Below, in pieces: positions 17,745-25,842 of a stretch of 64,000 nt of DNA. Made by a program: the position numbers and the translations under genes. The DNA comes from Sphingomonas aerophila (lineage in GTDB: Bacteria; Pseudomonadota; Alphaproteobacteria; Sphingomonadales; Sphingomonadaceae), in the NCBI RefSeq assembly GCF_014199305.1, contig NZ_JACIJK010000008.1, forward strand, positions 124,001 through 188,000. The letters are read 5' to 3'. The notes beneath the pieces were generated by a model. It ran no database searches. It had not been told where the DNA came from and saw only the letters and a list, made by a program, of their open reading frames with translations. The stretch's first letter is position 1, and each line of letters begins with the position of its first letter.

Positions 17745-18472
17745 CGGCAGGCGCGCCAGACGGCCGCGCCACGCGCAGCCTGGTCCAGGTGAAGATGGTC
17801 GTGGTGGGCGGCATTGTAGTCCGGCGACAACACGGTCGCGAACAGGTCACAGGCCCCGTCGCGAACCGCGCGAAGGAAAGCTGCCTTGTGCCCGCCGCCA
17901 CGCCAGTCACGGGCGACGGTGATCCGCTCCCCGCCGGCCAAGCGGAAGGCGGCTATGTCGATTGCATTGGCGCTCGCATGTTCGCTCCACGCGCCCTGGT
18001 CGCGCCCGTATAGGCGGCGGCAGCTATAGCTTCCAAAGTGTTCTACACTGACCACTTTCTTGCCAAAGATGCGCTGTGCGGCGGGCTGGACGACATTCCA
18101 TTCCCATGCGGACAGGCCGGCTGCAACGGGGCAGGACACGCCCGCCGTCGCCGGACTGTAAGCGATCCGCCGCGACCCGCCCCCACCAAAGCGCACGGCG
18201 TTGTCATAGCCGCAGGTACCGCTGTCGCGCCGGGATGGGAGTACCCGATAGCGCACGCCGGCCCGGTCCAGCACGGCGCGACACGCGGAAAGGTCGTCGG
18301 AAAGCCCGGCAATCTTGTGTCCGGTGAACAATCCAACCGGGACAGAGAGGTCGAGCGGTGTCCAGGGCAGATCCTGGGGCCGCGCTCGTCCCAGGGCAAA
18401 AAGGGCAAGCACGATCGCCAACGCTGCTCCACCAAACACGATCGAGCCGGCGACACGTCGGATCCAGCGCAT
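17741..18472 (-). CDS. Extensin-like protein with one N-terminal membrane anchor
   Basis: 243 residues. A single transmembrane helix near the N-terminus is followed by an extensin-like C-terminal domain: CRAVLDRAGVRYRVLPSR, GTCGYDNAVRFG, ISCP-like GVSCPVAAGLSAWEWNVV, GSYSCRRLYGR, SEHASANAIDIAAF and HHDHLHLD. The His and Asp residues of the last two blocks resemble a D-Ala-D-Ala/LAS metallopeptidase metal site, so a periplasmic cell-wall role is plausible though unproven. Its ATG overlaps the Nudix stop (TGATG), indicating a two-gene operon. Confidence 0.88.
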   Translation of the reverse strand: MRWIRRVAGSIVFGGAALAIVLALFALGRARPQDLPWTPLDLSVPVGLFTGHKIAGLSDDLSACRAVLDRAGVRYRVLPSRRDSGTCGYDNAVRFGGGGSRRIAYSPATAGVSCPVAAGLSAWEWNVVQPAAQRIFGKKVVSVEHFGSYSCRRLYGRDQGAWSEHASANAIDIAAFRLAGGERITVARDWRGGGHKAAFLRAVRDGACDLFATVLSPDYNAAHHDHLHLDQAARGAAVWRACR

Positions 18473-19242
18473 CAGCCGCGCTGCGCCGCGTCCAGCCGCT
18501 CGGCAGTGATCGGGAAGCCGAGGTCATCGGGGATACAAAGAAAGGTCCCGCCGTCCCGCTCTTCGATCCAGGGCGTAATCGTGCGGATCGGGTGGGCGCG
18601 GGCATCTGCGACAGCGCTTTCGTAATCTGGATAGAGCGCCAGCCGCTCCAGCGTGCGCCGTGTGGGGAAGATCAGCGTGGCCCGTCCCGCATCTGCGTCG
18701 GCGAGCACGGATGCAGCGCTGGCCCAGAACAATGTTACGTTCTCCGTTGCATCGACACTGGCCACGGGCGCCGAAGCGGGCAGGCGGGCGAGATAGAAGC
18801 GTGTGTCGAAGATGCGGACCGGCCGGTGATCGGGCAGCCACCGAGCGAACGGCTCCACTGCGTCAAGCTCCAGGGTGCAACCGGCTATAGCCAGTGCCCG
18901 GGCGAAGGGCTTTCCCGCGTGCAGCGCCGCGCGCAGGACCTTGAGTTGTTCGGGCGAGGGCGAGGGTGAGAGGCCGATCGGCAGTCCCGCCTCCTCGATG
19001 GTTTCGCGGATCGCAGCAATGCGGGCGGCGCTTTCGTCCGGATCATGCGGAGCCACAAGCTCGGCCAGTTTCCGGTCACCGGGATCGATACGCCCGCCCG
19101 GAAACACAAGCGCGCCGCCCGCAAACGCCATGGCGCGGGCGCGCTCCAACATCAGCAGTTCGGGCGCGCTTTCATCGACGCCATCGCGCAGAATGATCAA
19201 CGTTGCGGCAGGAATGGCGGGAGAGGCGGTGGCTGTCACCAC
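18472..19242 (-). CDS. Nudix hydrolase
   Basis: 256 residues. The Nudix box is readable as GGRIDPGDRK ... AARIAAIRETIEEAGLPIG, with an insertion between the glycine and the REXXEE block, as in the larger NUDT19/acyl-CoA-hydrolase-like branch. It likely hydrolyses a nucleoside-diphosphate-linked compound; a coenzyme A derivative is one possibility. It is the first gene of the pair with the extensin-like gene and lies 48 bases downstream of the tRNA-Ala gene on the same strand. Confidence 0.87.
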   Translation of the reverse strand: MVTATASPAIPAATLIILRDGVDESAPELLMLERARAMAFAGGALVFPGGRIDPGDRKLAELVAPHDPDESAARIAAIRETIEEAGLPIGLSPSPSPEQLKVLRAALHAGKPFARALAIAGCTLELDAVEPFARWLPDHRPVRIFDTRFYLARLPASAPVASVDATENVTLFWASAASVLADADAGRATLIFPTRRTLERLALYPDYESAVADARAHPIRTITPWIEERDGGTFLCIPDDLGFPITAERLDAAQRG

Positions 19243-19289
19243 GACTGAACGATCAGAAAGGTCGATGGATCAGTGGTCAACGGCGGGCG

Positions 19290-19365
19290 TGGTGGAGCCG
19301 AGGGGAATCGAACCCCTGACCTCTGCAGTGCGATTGCAGCGCTCTCCCATCTGAGCTACGGCCCC
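19290..19365 (-). tRNA. tRNA-Ala (anticodon CGC)
   Basis: 76 bases on the minus strand with encoded CCA. The acceptor GGGGCCG pairs with CGGCTCC (one G-U), D-arm GCTC/GAGC, anticodon stem CTGCA/TGCAG with loop ATCGCAC giving anticodon CGC (reads GCG), and a T-arm AGGGG/CCCCT with TTCGATT loop. Confidence 0.95.
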
Positions 19366-19497
19366 GCGCCCTGCCCGGCGATCGCCGGGAGCGATGCCTT
19401 AGCCCTGCATGCATGCACTGGCAACAACCGAAATACCTGGCTCTCAGTCCAGAAGGAGCAGCGCTGCGACAGGCTGCTTGCGGGCCAGTGCGCGGCA

Positions 19498-19522
19498 GGA
19501 ACCATCGCCCATGCCAGACCTT
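19498..19522 (+). promoter_or_regulatory. Candidate EcfG-type promoter for the DUF2171 gene
   Basis: GGAAC (19498-19502), 16 bases, then CCTT (19519-19522), one mismatch from CGTT. It lies 70 bases before the start of a gene whose product looks like a stress protein. Confidence 0.4.
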
Positions 19523-19592
19523 TTTTGATCTGAGGCAACCAGCTTGCATGTGACGAGCCGGGGCCCCGCAGGAGCAACCAACGGAGGTTCTT

Positions 19593-20765
19593 ATGAGCGA
19601 CGACCGTTACCCCCGAAGCACCAGTCCGCAGGACGATTATCATGGCCGTGATGACGCCGGCGACTATGCCCGCGATTACGGCTCGGGGCGCCACGACAGC
19701 TACTCCAGCGCGCGCAGCTATCAGGCTGCGGGCCAGCTCGGCCGGGATGCGGATCGCAACCGCGACGCGGGCGGCGACCGTTATGGCCAGCGCGGTTCAA
19801 CGCAGGGCCGCTATCGCCAGGACCATAGCGGTCAGGGCAATTATGGCCAGGCAGGCTTCGGCCAGCGCGGCGGCGGCGGGTCCGACTATGGTCGCGACCG
19901 CGGCTACCAGCAGGATCGCTCTGGTAACGAATACTACGGCAGCTATGCCGGCGACGGCAGGCGGTTCGAGAGTGCCGGCCGGCATCGTGACCGCGACGAT
20001 GACGACCACCGGCTCGGTCAGACGAGCGGGCGTAACGACTATGGGCGCCAGCCGCAGGGCTATGATTATGAAGAGCGCGGGTTCCTGAACCGGGCCGGTG
20101 ACGAGGTTCGCTCCTGGTTCGGTGACGACGAAGCGGAGCGCCGGCGTGAGCGCGATGCGCGCATGGATGAGCAACGCCAGTCACAGCGCTTCAATGATGA
20201 TGGGGACAGCCATTATCACGAGTGGCGCCGCGGCCAGATTGACGCGTTCGACCGCGATTACCAGGAATATCGCGAGGAAAACCGGCAGCGCTTTCAATCG
20301 GAGTTCGCAGCGTGGCGCACCGCACGTCAGGGGCAACGCGACCTGCTGAGCAAGGTAACCGAGCACATGGAGGTGGTCGGCAGTGACGGCGAGCATGTCG
20401 GCACGGTGGACAAGAACCGCGACGACCGCTTGATTTTGACCAAGAGCGACGCGGACGCAGGTGGTCGACACCATTCGGTCCCGTCGCGCTGGATCGCCTC
20501 CGTCGATGACAAGGTCACGCTGACCAAGACGGCGCAGGAGGCCAAGAACCATTGGCGCGACGAGGAGAACAGCAGTGCGATCCTCGGCGACCGTCACCAG
20601 CAGGGTGGCTATAGCGCCGGCCGGGCCGCATCTGCCAGTCAGGCGAGTTCATCCGGTCAGGGTAGGGATTCCGGTCAGGGTGAGCCATCGGGCCAGACCA
20701 GTGCGTCGAGCACGGCTGGTGAGGGCCGCACCGACCTGAACCGGAGCTTCTCCGGCACCTTCTGA
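19593..20765 (+). CDS. DUF2171-domain protein with long Arg/Asp/Tyr/Gly-rich disordered N-terminus
   Basis: 390 residues. Residues 1-160 are low-complexity, rich in Asp, Arg, Tyr, Gly and Gln (many RDYG, DRYGQRG and YGQ-like units). A SWFGDDEAERRRERDARMDE segment follows near residue 173, as seen in sphingomonad stress-associated BON/DUF2171 proteins. The folded domain is at about 258-320: MEVVGSDGEHVGTVDKNRDDRLILTKSD...HSVPSRWIASVDDKVTLTKTAQEA, a PRC-barrel-like DUF2171. The C-terminus is again Ser/Gln/Gly-rich. A strong GGAGG sets the start. Function unknown; the possible EcfG promoter suggests stress induction. Confidence 0.8.
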   Translation: MSDDRYPRSTSPQDDYHGRDDAGDYARDYGSGRHDSYSSARSYQAAGQLGRDADRNRDAGGDRYGQRGSTQGRYRQDHSGQGNYGQAGFGQRGGGGSDYGRDRGYQQDRSGNEYYGSYAGDGRRFESAGRHRDRDDDDHRLGQTSGRNDYGRQPQGYDYEERGFLNRAGDEVRSWFGDDEAERRRERDARMDEQRQSQRFNDDGDSHYHEWRRGQIDAFDRDYQEYREENRQRFQSEFAAWRTARQGQRDLLSKVTEHMEVVGSDGEHVGTVDKNRDDRLILTKSDADAGGRHHSVPSRWIASVDDKVTLTKTAQEAKNHWRDEENSSAILGDRHQQGGYSAGRAASASQASSSGQGRDSGQGEPSGQTSASSTAGEGRTDLNRSFSGTF

Positions 20766-20782
20766 CTCGATATGTGGAAGGC

Positions 20783-20813
20783 GGGGCCGGGCAGAGATGC
20801 TCGGCCCCATTTT
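20783..20813 (+). terminator. Terminator after the DUF2171 gene
   Basis: 10-bp stem with one G-U (20783-20792 with 20799-20808), 6-base loop, then ATTTT. It also lies beyond the end of the convergent zinc peptidase gene and could serve both. Confidence 0.75.
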
Positions 20814-20909
20814 CTTCGCGTCAGCACGATCAGGCGGCGGCTCGCGCACAGAGTTAGAAAGGGCCCGAACGTCGCCGCTCGAGTCCTTTATCGCACTTCC
20901 TGTGTTCGA

Positions 20910-21833
20910 TCAGATCGGATTGTTGAACGTGTCGCAGCGGGCAGGGTCGCCGGTCTCGAGCCCCACTTGCAGCCAGTGCTGTCGCTGAGCAGAGGTACCG
21001 TGTGTGAAGCTGTCGGGCATCACGCGACCGCTCGACTGCTTCTGGAGTGTGTCATCACCGATTGCCTGGGCTGCGGTCATGCCTTCCTGCACGTCGCCCG
21101 GGTCGAGTCGATCACGGTTTTGCGCCGCCCAAACGCCAGCATAGCAGTCCGCCTGAAGCTCCAGCCGCACGGAGGCAGCGTTGCCCTCACGCTCCGACGA
21201 GGAGCGCTGGATGCGCTGAACCTGATCGGACGTGCCGAGCAGGTTCTGGATGTGGTGCCCGAACTCATGCGCGATCACGTAATCCTGCGCGAAATCGCCC
21301 GAGGCCCTAAAGCGGGTGGCGAGTTCGTTGAAGAAGCTGGTGTCGAGGTAGATGCGCTGGTCTGTAGGGCAATAGAATGGGCCCATCGCCGCCTGCGCAG
21401 CGCCACATCCCGATTGGCCGTTCTGGTCGAAGAACCGCAATCCAGGCGCCTGGAATCGCTGGCCCTGATTGGCGAACACCGCGGCCCACGTTTTTTGCGC
21501 CGAGCTGAAGGCGTTGCAGGCGGCAAGCTGTTCCGCGTTTTCACGGCAGACCGTGGTGGCACTGCCGCGATCCTGTGGCGCCGATTGGGTGACGGGCACG
21601 CCGCTGCCCCCGCCACCGATCATGCCGCCCAGATTCCCCAACCCGCCAAAAACGGCGAGCAGGAGCAGGACGACCACGATGCCGCCGCAGCCAAATCGGC
21701 TGCCGATCAGCGGCAACAGGCTGAACAACAGCCCGCCGCCGCCACCTCCGCCGCCGAAACCAAAGCCGCCGCCACCGCCGCGGTTACCCTGGTCGCCAAC
21801 GTCGATGTTCGGATCAAAATCGTCGAGCCGCAT
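20910..21833 (-). CDS. ypfJ: Neutral zinc metallopeptidase, YpfJ family
   Basis: 307 residues. It begins MRLDDFDPNIDVGDQ, then a glycine-rich stretch, one transmembrane helix (about 49-70), and a periplasmic catalytic domain with YVIAHEFGHHIQNLLG (HEFGH zinc motif) and ELQADCYAGVWA, which gives the third ligand region. These features match the YpfJ/KPN_02809 group of predicted membrane-anchored neutral metallopeptidases. The substrate is unknown. Divergent from bdhA; the 107-base gap between them holds both leader regions. Confidence 0.92.
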   Translation of the reverse strand: MRLDDFDPNIDVGDQGNRGGGGGFGFGGGGGGGGLLFSLLPLIGSRFGCGGIVVVLLLLAVFGGLGNLGGMIGGGGSGVPVTQSAPQDRGSATTVCRENAEQLAACNAFSSAQKTWAAVFANQGQRFQAPGLRFFDQNGQSGCGAAQAAMGPFYCPTDQRIYLDTSFFNELATRFRASGDFAQDYVIAHEFGHHIQNLLGTSDQVQRIQRSSSEREGNAASVRLELQADCYAGVWAAQNRDRLDPGDVQEGMTAAQAIGDDTLQKQSSGRVMPDSFTHGTSAQRQHWLQVGLETGDPARCDTFNNPI

Positions 21834-21940
21834 CGGCGGGCACTCCCGTTACAGAAAAGGAACGGAAGCGAAATGCTTGGCGACCTAGGACGGTTGCACC
21901 GGCTCGGTCGCAACGCCATGGATCGGTAAAGGAGAAGGCC

Positions 21941-22726
21941 ATGTTACTGAAGGGCCGCACCGCGGTGATCACCGGCTCCACGTCCGGAATCGGCCTCGCC
22001 TACGCCCGCGCGCTCGCCGGAGAGGGCGCTGCCGTGGTGCTGAACGGCTTTGGCGATCCTGCCGCGATCGAGCGGATCCGCACGGAGATTGCCGACGTGA
22101 GCGGCGCCTCCGCCCTGTACGACCCGGCCGACATGACTCGCCCGGATGAGGTTTCGGCGATGGTCGATCGGGCGGAGCGTGAGCTGGGCAGCGTCGACAT
22201 CGTGATCAACAATGCGGGGATCCAGCATGTCGCTCCGGTGGCTGACTTCCCGACCGACAAGTGGGACGCGATCATCGCGATCAACCTGAGCTCCGCCTTT
22301 CACGTCATGCGCGCGGCCATACCGGGGATGAAGCGGCGCGGCTGGGGACGTATTATCTCGACTGGATCGGCGCACTCGCTGGTCGCGAGCCCGAACAAGT
22401 CCGCGTACGTCGCGGCCAAGCACGGCCTGGCGGGCCTGACCAAGGCGGTGGCGCTGGAGGTGGCGCAGAACGGCATCACCGCCAATCTGATCTCCCCAGG
22501 CTATGTCTGGACGCAGCTGGTCGAGAACCAGATCCCTGACACGATGCGTGCGCGTGGCCTGACTCGCGAGCAGGTGATGAACGATGTGCTGCTCGCCGCG
22601 CAGCCCACCAAGGCATTCGTCACGCCGGAGCAGGTCGCCGCACTGGCGTTGTTCCTGTGCAGGGATGAGGCCGCGGCCATTACCGGCGCCAACCTGTCGA
22701 TGGATGGAGGCTGGACTGCGGCCTGA
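21941..22726 (+). CDS. bdhA: D-3-hydroxybutyrate dehydrogenase
   Basis: 261-residue short-chain dehydrogenase. The NAD site is TGSTSGIG (11-18), NNAG is at 90-93, and the catalytic triad is Ser143, Tyr156 and Lys160 in STGSAHSL ... SAYVAAKHG. GIQHVAPVADFP and the long lid ending in LAAQPTKAFVTPEQVAALALFL are specific to 3-hydroxybutyrate dehydrogenases. It oxidises 3-hydroxybutyrate, the monomer released by PhaZ, to acetoacetate. GGAG precedes the ATG. The end overlaps the next gene by 23 bases. Confidence 0.92.
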   Translation: MLLKGRTAVITGSTSGIGLAYARALAGEGAAVVLNGFGDPAAIERIRTEIADVSGASALYDPADMTRPDEVSAMVDRAERELGSVDIVINNAGIQHVAPVADFPTDKWDAIIAINLSSAFHVMRAAIPGMKRRGWGRIISTGSAHSLVASPNKSAYVAAKHGLAGLTKAVALEVAQNGITANLISPGYVWTQLVENQIPDTMRARGLTREQVMNDVLLAAQPTKAFVTPEQVAALALFLCRDEAAAITGANLSMDGGWTAA

Positions 22727-23297
22727 CCGCACAGCGGCGCTGGCGCTGCTGCTCGCCGCCGCGGCTCCGGCCGTTTCACAGGCGATAGACTGGCGGCGTG
22801 TTGCGACGCGTACGGATCGAGACCGCTTGCGACAATGGAGGGCGGCCTGGACAGCGGCCATGGTCAGTCCCGGCCCCGGGAGTGATCCCTTGTTCAACCC
22901 CGACGTGGCGCTTGCTGGCGCCACTCCGCCGGCAGGGCTGTTCCGGTGTCGACGGTGGCGGTTCGACCGCGGCGAGCCCGTCGCGCAGGCTTGGCTAAGG
23001 TGCCGGATCGCGCCCGCGGAGCGGGGGGGAGGGGTCCTGAGCGTCGCGGGTGAAGGGCAGCGGCCGGACGGGACAATCTACCCGGACACCGACGCCCGTG
23101 CAGTGTTTCTTGGAACCTGGACCTACCCGGGCGAGCGGCGCCCGATGATCTATGGCCGGGACGCGCGGCGCGATGTGCCAGGGCTGGTCGAGCGGATCGG
23201 GCCCGCCCGTTGGCGAATGGTGCTGCCCTATTCGGGCTTTGGCGCCGTGCTGGACGTGGTGGAGATCGTTGGCGACGACGCGGCCTCGACCGGCTGA
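22704..23297 (+). CDS. DUF4893-type secreted protein
   Basis: About 197 residues. A hydrophobic signal peptide (LALLLAAAAPAVSQA) precedes a domain with DWRRVATRTDRDRLRQWRAAWTAA, GLFRCRRWRF, GQRPDGTIYPDTDARAVFLGTW, MIYGRDARRDVPGLVERIGPARWRMVLPYS, the pattern of DUF4893 proteins of sphingomonads. Function unknown. The start ATG at 22704 lies inside the end of bdhA in a different frame, so coupling is likely. Its last 70 bases overlap the convergent secreted-protein gene. Confidence 0.78.
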   Translation: MEAGLRPDRTAALALLLAAAAPAVSQAIDWRRVATRTDRDRLRQWRAAWTAAMVSPGPGSDPLFNPDVALAGATPPAGLFRCRRWRFDRGEPVAQAWLRCRIAPAERGGGVLSVAGEGQRPDGTIYPDTDARAVFLGTWTYPGERRPMIYGRDARRDVPGLVERIGPARWRMVLPYSGFGAVLDVVEIVGDDAASTG

Positions 23298-23920
23298 CCC
23301 GGTGCCGATGCGATTGTCGTTACGGTCTGGACCTGCGGCGCCACCGAAACGGGCGTCAGCGACTGAAGATACTTGTCGCCGTGCAGGTTCACCGGAAAAA
23401 CGCGGCCCTTGTTCGCCTCTGCAACTGCCTGAAGGTACGAACGCGGCTTCTTCATCAGCTTTGGCTGGTCGAGTCCGGTCAGCCCCGCGATCCGTGCCGC
23501 TTCCTTGATGAAGTGGATGCAGTTGCGATTGTTGAGGTTGTAACGGCCGTCCCCGGTCTTGTCGTCCCAAGCCGCGATCAGTGCCTGCATCTGCGTGTAC
23601 TGCGCATCCGTCAGGGTCACCGAGAACTGCGCATCGCTTCCTCGCATATAGCCCGGCTTGGCAATATCTAGTCGGCCGGGCACGGTGCCGAACAGCAATG
23701 CCGGACTGACCGACTTTGCGGTGAACCCGTAGTTCACGTCAACCGGCGCTCCACCCGCGTCGGGCGTCCCACGGAGCGTGAAGAAAGTGTGCGGGAAGCT
23801 GTTGCCGAGCTCATGGCTCCAGAAGGTGATCGTCACCGCTGCCTGAGCCGGAAGAGCAACGCCCAGGCAAAGCAGGGCGGCAAGAGCCAGACGAAGGAGG
23901 GAACGCATTGCCTGTTTCAT
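23228..23920 (-). CDS. Secreted protein with a possible permuted papain-like (DUF4105/LRAT-like) fold
   Basis: 230 residues with a signal peptide (MKQAMRSLLRLALAALLCLGVALPAQA, ATG at 23920). The mature part has an early His in FPHTFFTLRG and a later Cys in LNNRNCIHFIKEAARIAGL. This His-before-Cys order, with NC followed by a hydrophobic helix, is what permuted NlpC/P60-like proteins show; the assignment is by pattern only. The C-terminal 40 residues are Ser/Thr/Pro-rich and overlap the convergent DUF4893 gene. It is the last gene of the leftward operon headed by the CgeB-like glycosyltransferase. Confidence 0.62.
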   Translation of the reverse strand: MKQAMRSLLRLALAALLCLGVALPAQAAVTITFWSHELGNSFPHTFFTLRGTPDAGGAPVDVNYGFTAKSVSPALLFGTVPGRLDIAKPGYMRGSDAQFSVTLTDAQYTQMQALIAAWDDKTGDGRYNLNNRNCIHFIKEAARIAGLTGLDQPKLMKKPRSYLQAVAEANKGRVFPVNLHGDKYLQSLTPVSVAPQVQTVTTIASAPGQPVEAASSPTISTTSSTAPKPE

Positions 23921-23969
23921 ACTGCAAGCCGTGATTTCCTTGAAGGGCCGAGGAGCGCCCGCCCGCGGT

Positions 23970-24926
23970 TCATGCAGGCGCGGCATACGGAGCAACCTTG
24001 GTCGCGTTCTCGCGCTTCTCAGGACGGATGTAGATCGAGCTTAGCTGCGGCAGTTCCGCCTTCAGCGACGTCTCTATTTCCTCGATCAGCGCCTCGCCTT
24101 CACCCATCGTCAGGGCATCCCGGAAGTCGGCGCTGACGGCCACGAAGATGCTGTCGGGGGCGGTGTGTATCGTGCGAACGTGATTTACGGCCGTCACTGC
24201 CGGATGGGCCGCGATCCGATCCCTGACGGTTTCGATGACCTGTGGATCGGCACGCTCCCCGATCAGCAAGCCCTTCGCCTCTCGCGCGAGGAGCACGGCC
24301 ACCGCCGCCAGCACCGCTCCGATCGCGATGGAGGCATAACCGTCGATCCGTGGGTCGTTGAAGTGGTGGCTGGCCCAGACACCGACTGCCGCAATCGCCA
24401 GCCCCGCCAGGGCAGCCGAGTCCTCGAACAGCACGATGAACCCCGCCGGGTCCTTCGAACGATGGATCGACTGCCACCAGCCCCTGTCGCCCTTGCTCTT
24501 GCCAAACTCCCTCACGGCTATTGTCCAGCTTGAACCCTCCAGAAGCGCGGAAATGCCCAGCACGACGTAGTTCACCGTGGCGCTTTTCAGTTCCTCGGGT
24601 TGGTTGATGTGGGCGATGCCTTCATACACCGACACGCCGGCACCTACTGCGAAGATGAGGATCGCGACCACAAAGGCCCAGAAGTACAACTCGCGCCCGT
24701 AACCGAAGGGGTGGGCGGCATCCGGCGGGCGCTTGGCGCGCTTTTGCCCATAGAGCAGCAGGATCTGGTTGCCGCTGTCGACGCAGCTGTGCACGCCCTC
24801 GGTCAGCATGGACGAGGACCCAGTGATGCCGGCCGCCACGAACTTGGCGACACCGATGCCGAGATTGGCAGCGAGGGCGCCGTAGAGGACGATGTTTTCG
24901 CGGACGTTCTTGATGATGTCGGCCAT
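23970..24926 (-). CDS. Cation diffusion facilitator family transporter
   Basis: 318 residues with six predicted transmembrane helices and a C-terminal cytoplasmic ferredoxin-like domain. Metal-site motifs are EGVHSCVDSGNQ in TM2 and VLFEDSAALAGL in TM5, with the regulatory domain HPAVTAVNHVRTIHTAPDSIFVAVSADF. It would export a divalent cation such as Zn, Mn or Fe; TM2 HxxxD rather than DxxxD hints at a Zn-type site. It sits nine bases after the acetyltransferase and 49 before the secreted protein, within the EcfG-driven operon. Confidence 0.9.
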   Translation of the reverse strand: MADIIKNVRENIVLYGALAANLGIGVAKFVAAGITGSSSMLTEGVHSCVDSGNQILLLYGQKRAKRPPDAAHPFGYGRELYFWAFVVAILIFAVGAGVSVYEGIAHINQPEELKSATVNYVVLGISALLEGSSWTIAVREFGKSKGDRGWWQSIHRSKDPAGFIVLFEDSAALAGLAIAAVGVWASHHFNDPRIDGYASIAIGAVLAAVAVLLAREAKGLLIGERADPQVIETVRDRIAAHPAVTAVNHVRTIHTAPDSIFVAVSADFRDALTMGEGEALIEEIETSLKAELPQLSSIYIRPEKRENATKVAPYAAPA

Positions 24927-24934
24927 GTGCCTGC

Positions 24935-25840
24935 CTATACGTCCGGCGTCACTGATCGGTCCGCTTGCGGTGCCCGGGCGAAACGATAGCTGGTCTGCGC
25001 AAAGCCGAGGCGACGGAAGAAGCCGTGAGCGCTGCTGATGGTTATGTCACTCATCACTTCGATCGCTGCGAGGTCGCGGGTTTGCGCGACATCAGCGACG
25101 TGATCGATCAGACGGCGTCCGATCCCGCGCCGCTGCTGATCGCTGGCGACGGCGAGAAACGTGACGCGGGCGATCGGGCCATGCTGGAGCGTTGGCATGA
25201 CGTGCCAGGCGAGGCAGCCGATCACTCCGCCCTCGTCGGCCACGAACACGGGCTCGCCCAGCGTCGTCGCGGTCGCGATACGTTCTGCGATCGCCGCGGC
25301 ATCGGTGCCGGGCACAAGGCGAGAGAGCGCGTCCGCATCTGCGCGAGTGGCGGGACGAACCACCAGTGGCGGTCGGGCGCGAGCGGGCGGCGGCGCCGGC
25401 GGAGGTGACGGAGCGGGATCGGCGCGGGCGGGAGACGAGGGTGCTCTCGGCTTCGGTCCAGGTTCTTGCCGCTCCTTGGGTCGACTCTTCGCAACCGGCG
25501 CGGGACCGCCTGTGGGTCGGCGCCGGGGTCGCGGCCCTATCGCTGGCTCGACGTCATCTTCAGGCTCGGTCGCGGGCCGCTTCGCCGGGCGTATGCTGTC
25601 GGTCGTCGTTTCCACCGAGCTCGCCCATGTGGCGGCATCCCCTCGGCGCAGACAGGCGGCGATGTCTTCGGCTGTGGCAGTAAGGCCGTCGTCGCTGGAG
25701 CCGAACACAGGCGTGCCCTGGCTATCGGCAAGGCCATAAAGGCCGAAGTCGCCGCCGGGCTTTCGACGGCGGGACTTCAGTAGCTTCAGGCCGCGGTGCT
25801 TGGCCGACTCGCGCAGTTGCTCGTCGGTGGGCGACGCCAT
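24935..25840 (-). CDS. GNAT acetyltransferase with N-terminal helper domain and proline-rich linker
   Basis: 301 residues. Residues 1-80 form a small domain (RESAKHRGLKLLKSRRRKPGGDFGLYGLAD, ATAEDIAACLRRGD) of a type I cannot name. Residues about 90-165 are a Pro/Ala/Arg-rich linker. The C-terminal GNAT domain has VRPATRADADAL, ARVTFLAVASDQQRRGIGRRLIDHV (acetyl-CoA loop) and AHGFFRRLGFAQTSYRF. The acceptor is unknown. ATG 25840 sits two bases after the nucleotidyltransferase stop; a longer frame would overlap it. Confidence 0.8.
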   Translation of the reverse strand: MASPTDEQLRESAKHRGLKLLKSRRRKPGGDFGLYGLADSQGTPVFGSSDDGLTATAEDIAACLRRGDAATWASSVETTTDSIRPAKRPATEPEDDVEPAIGPRPRRRPTGGPAPVAKSRPKERQEPGPKPRAPSSPARADPAPSPPPAPPPARARPPLVVRPATRADADALSRLVPGTDAAAIAERIATATTLGEPVFVADEGGVIGCLAWHVMPTLQHGPIARVTFLAVASDQQRRGIGRRLIDHVADVAQTRDLAAIEVMSDITISSAHGFFRRLGFAQTSYRFARAPQADRSVTPDV

Positions 25841-25842
25841 CG

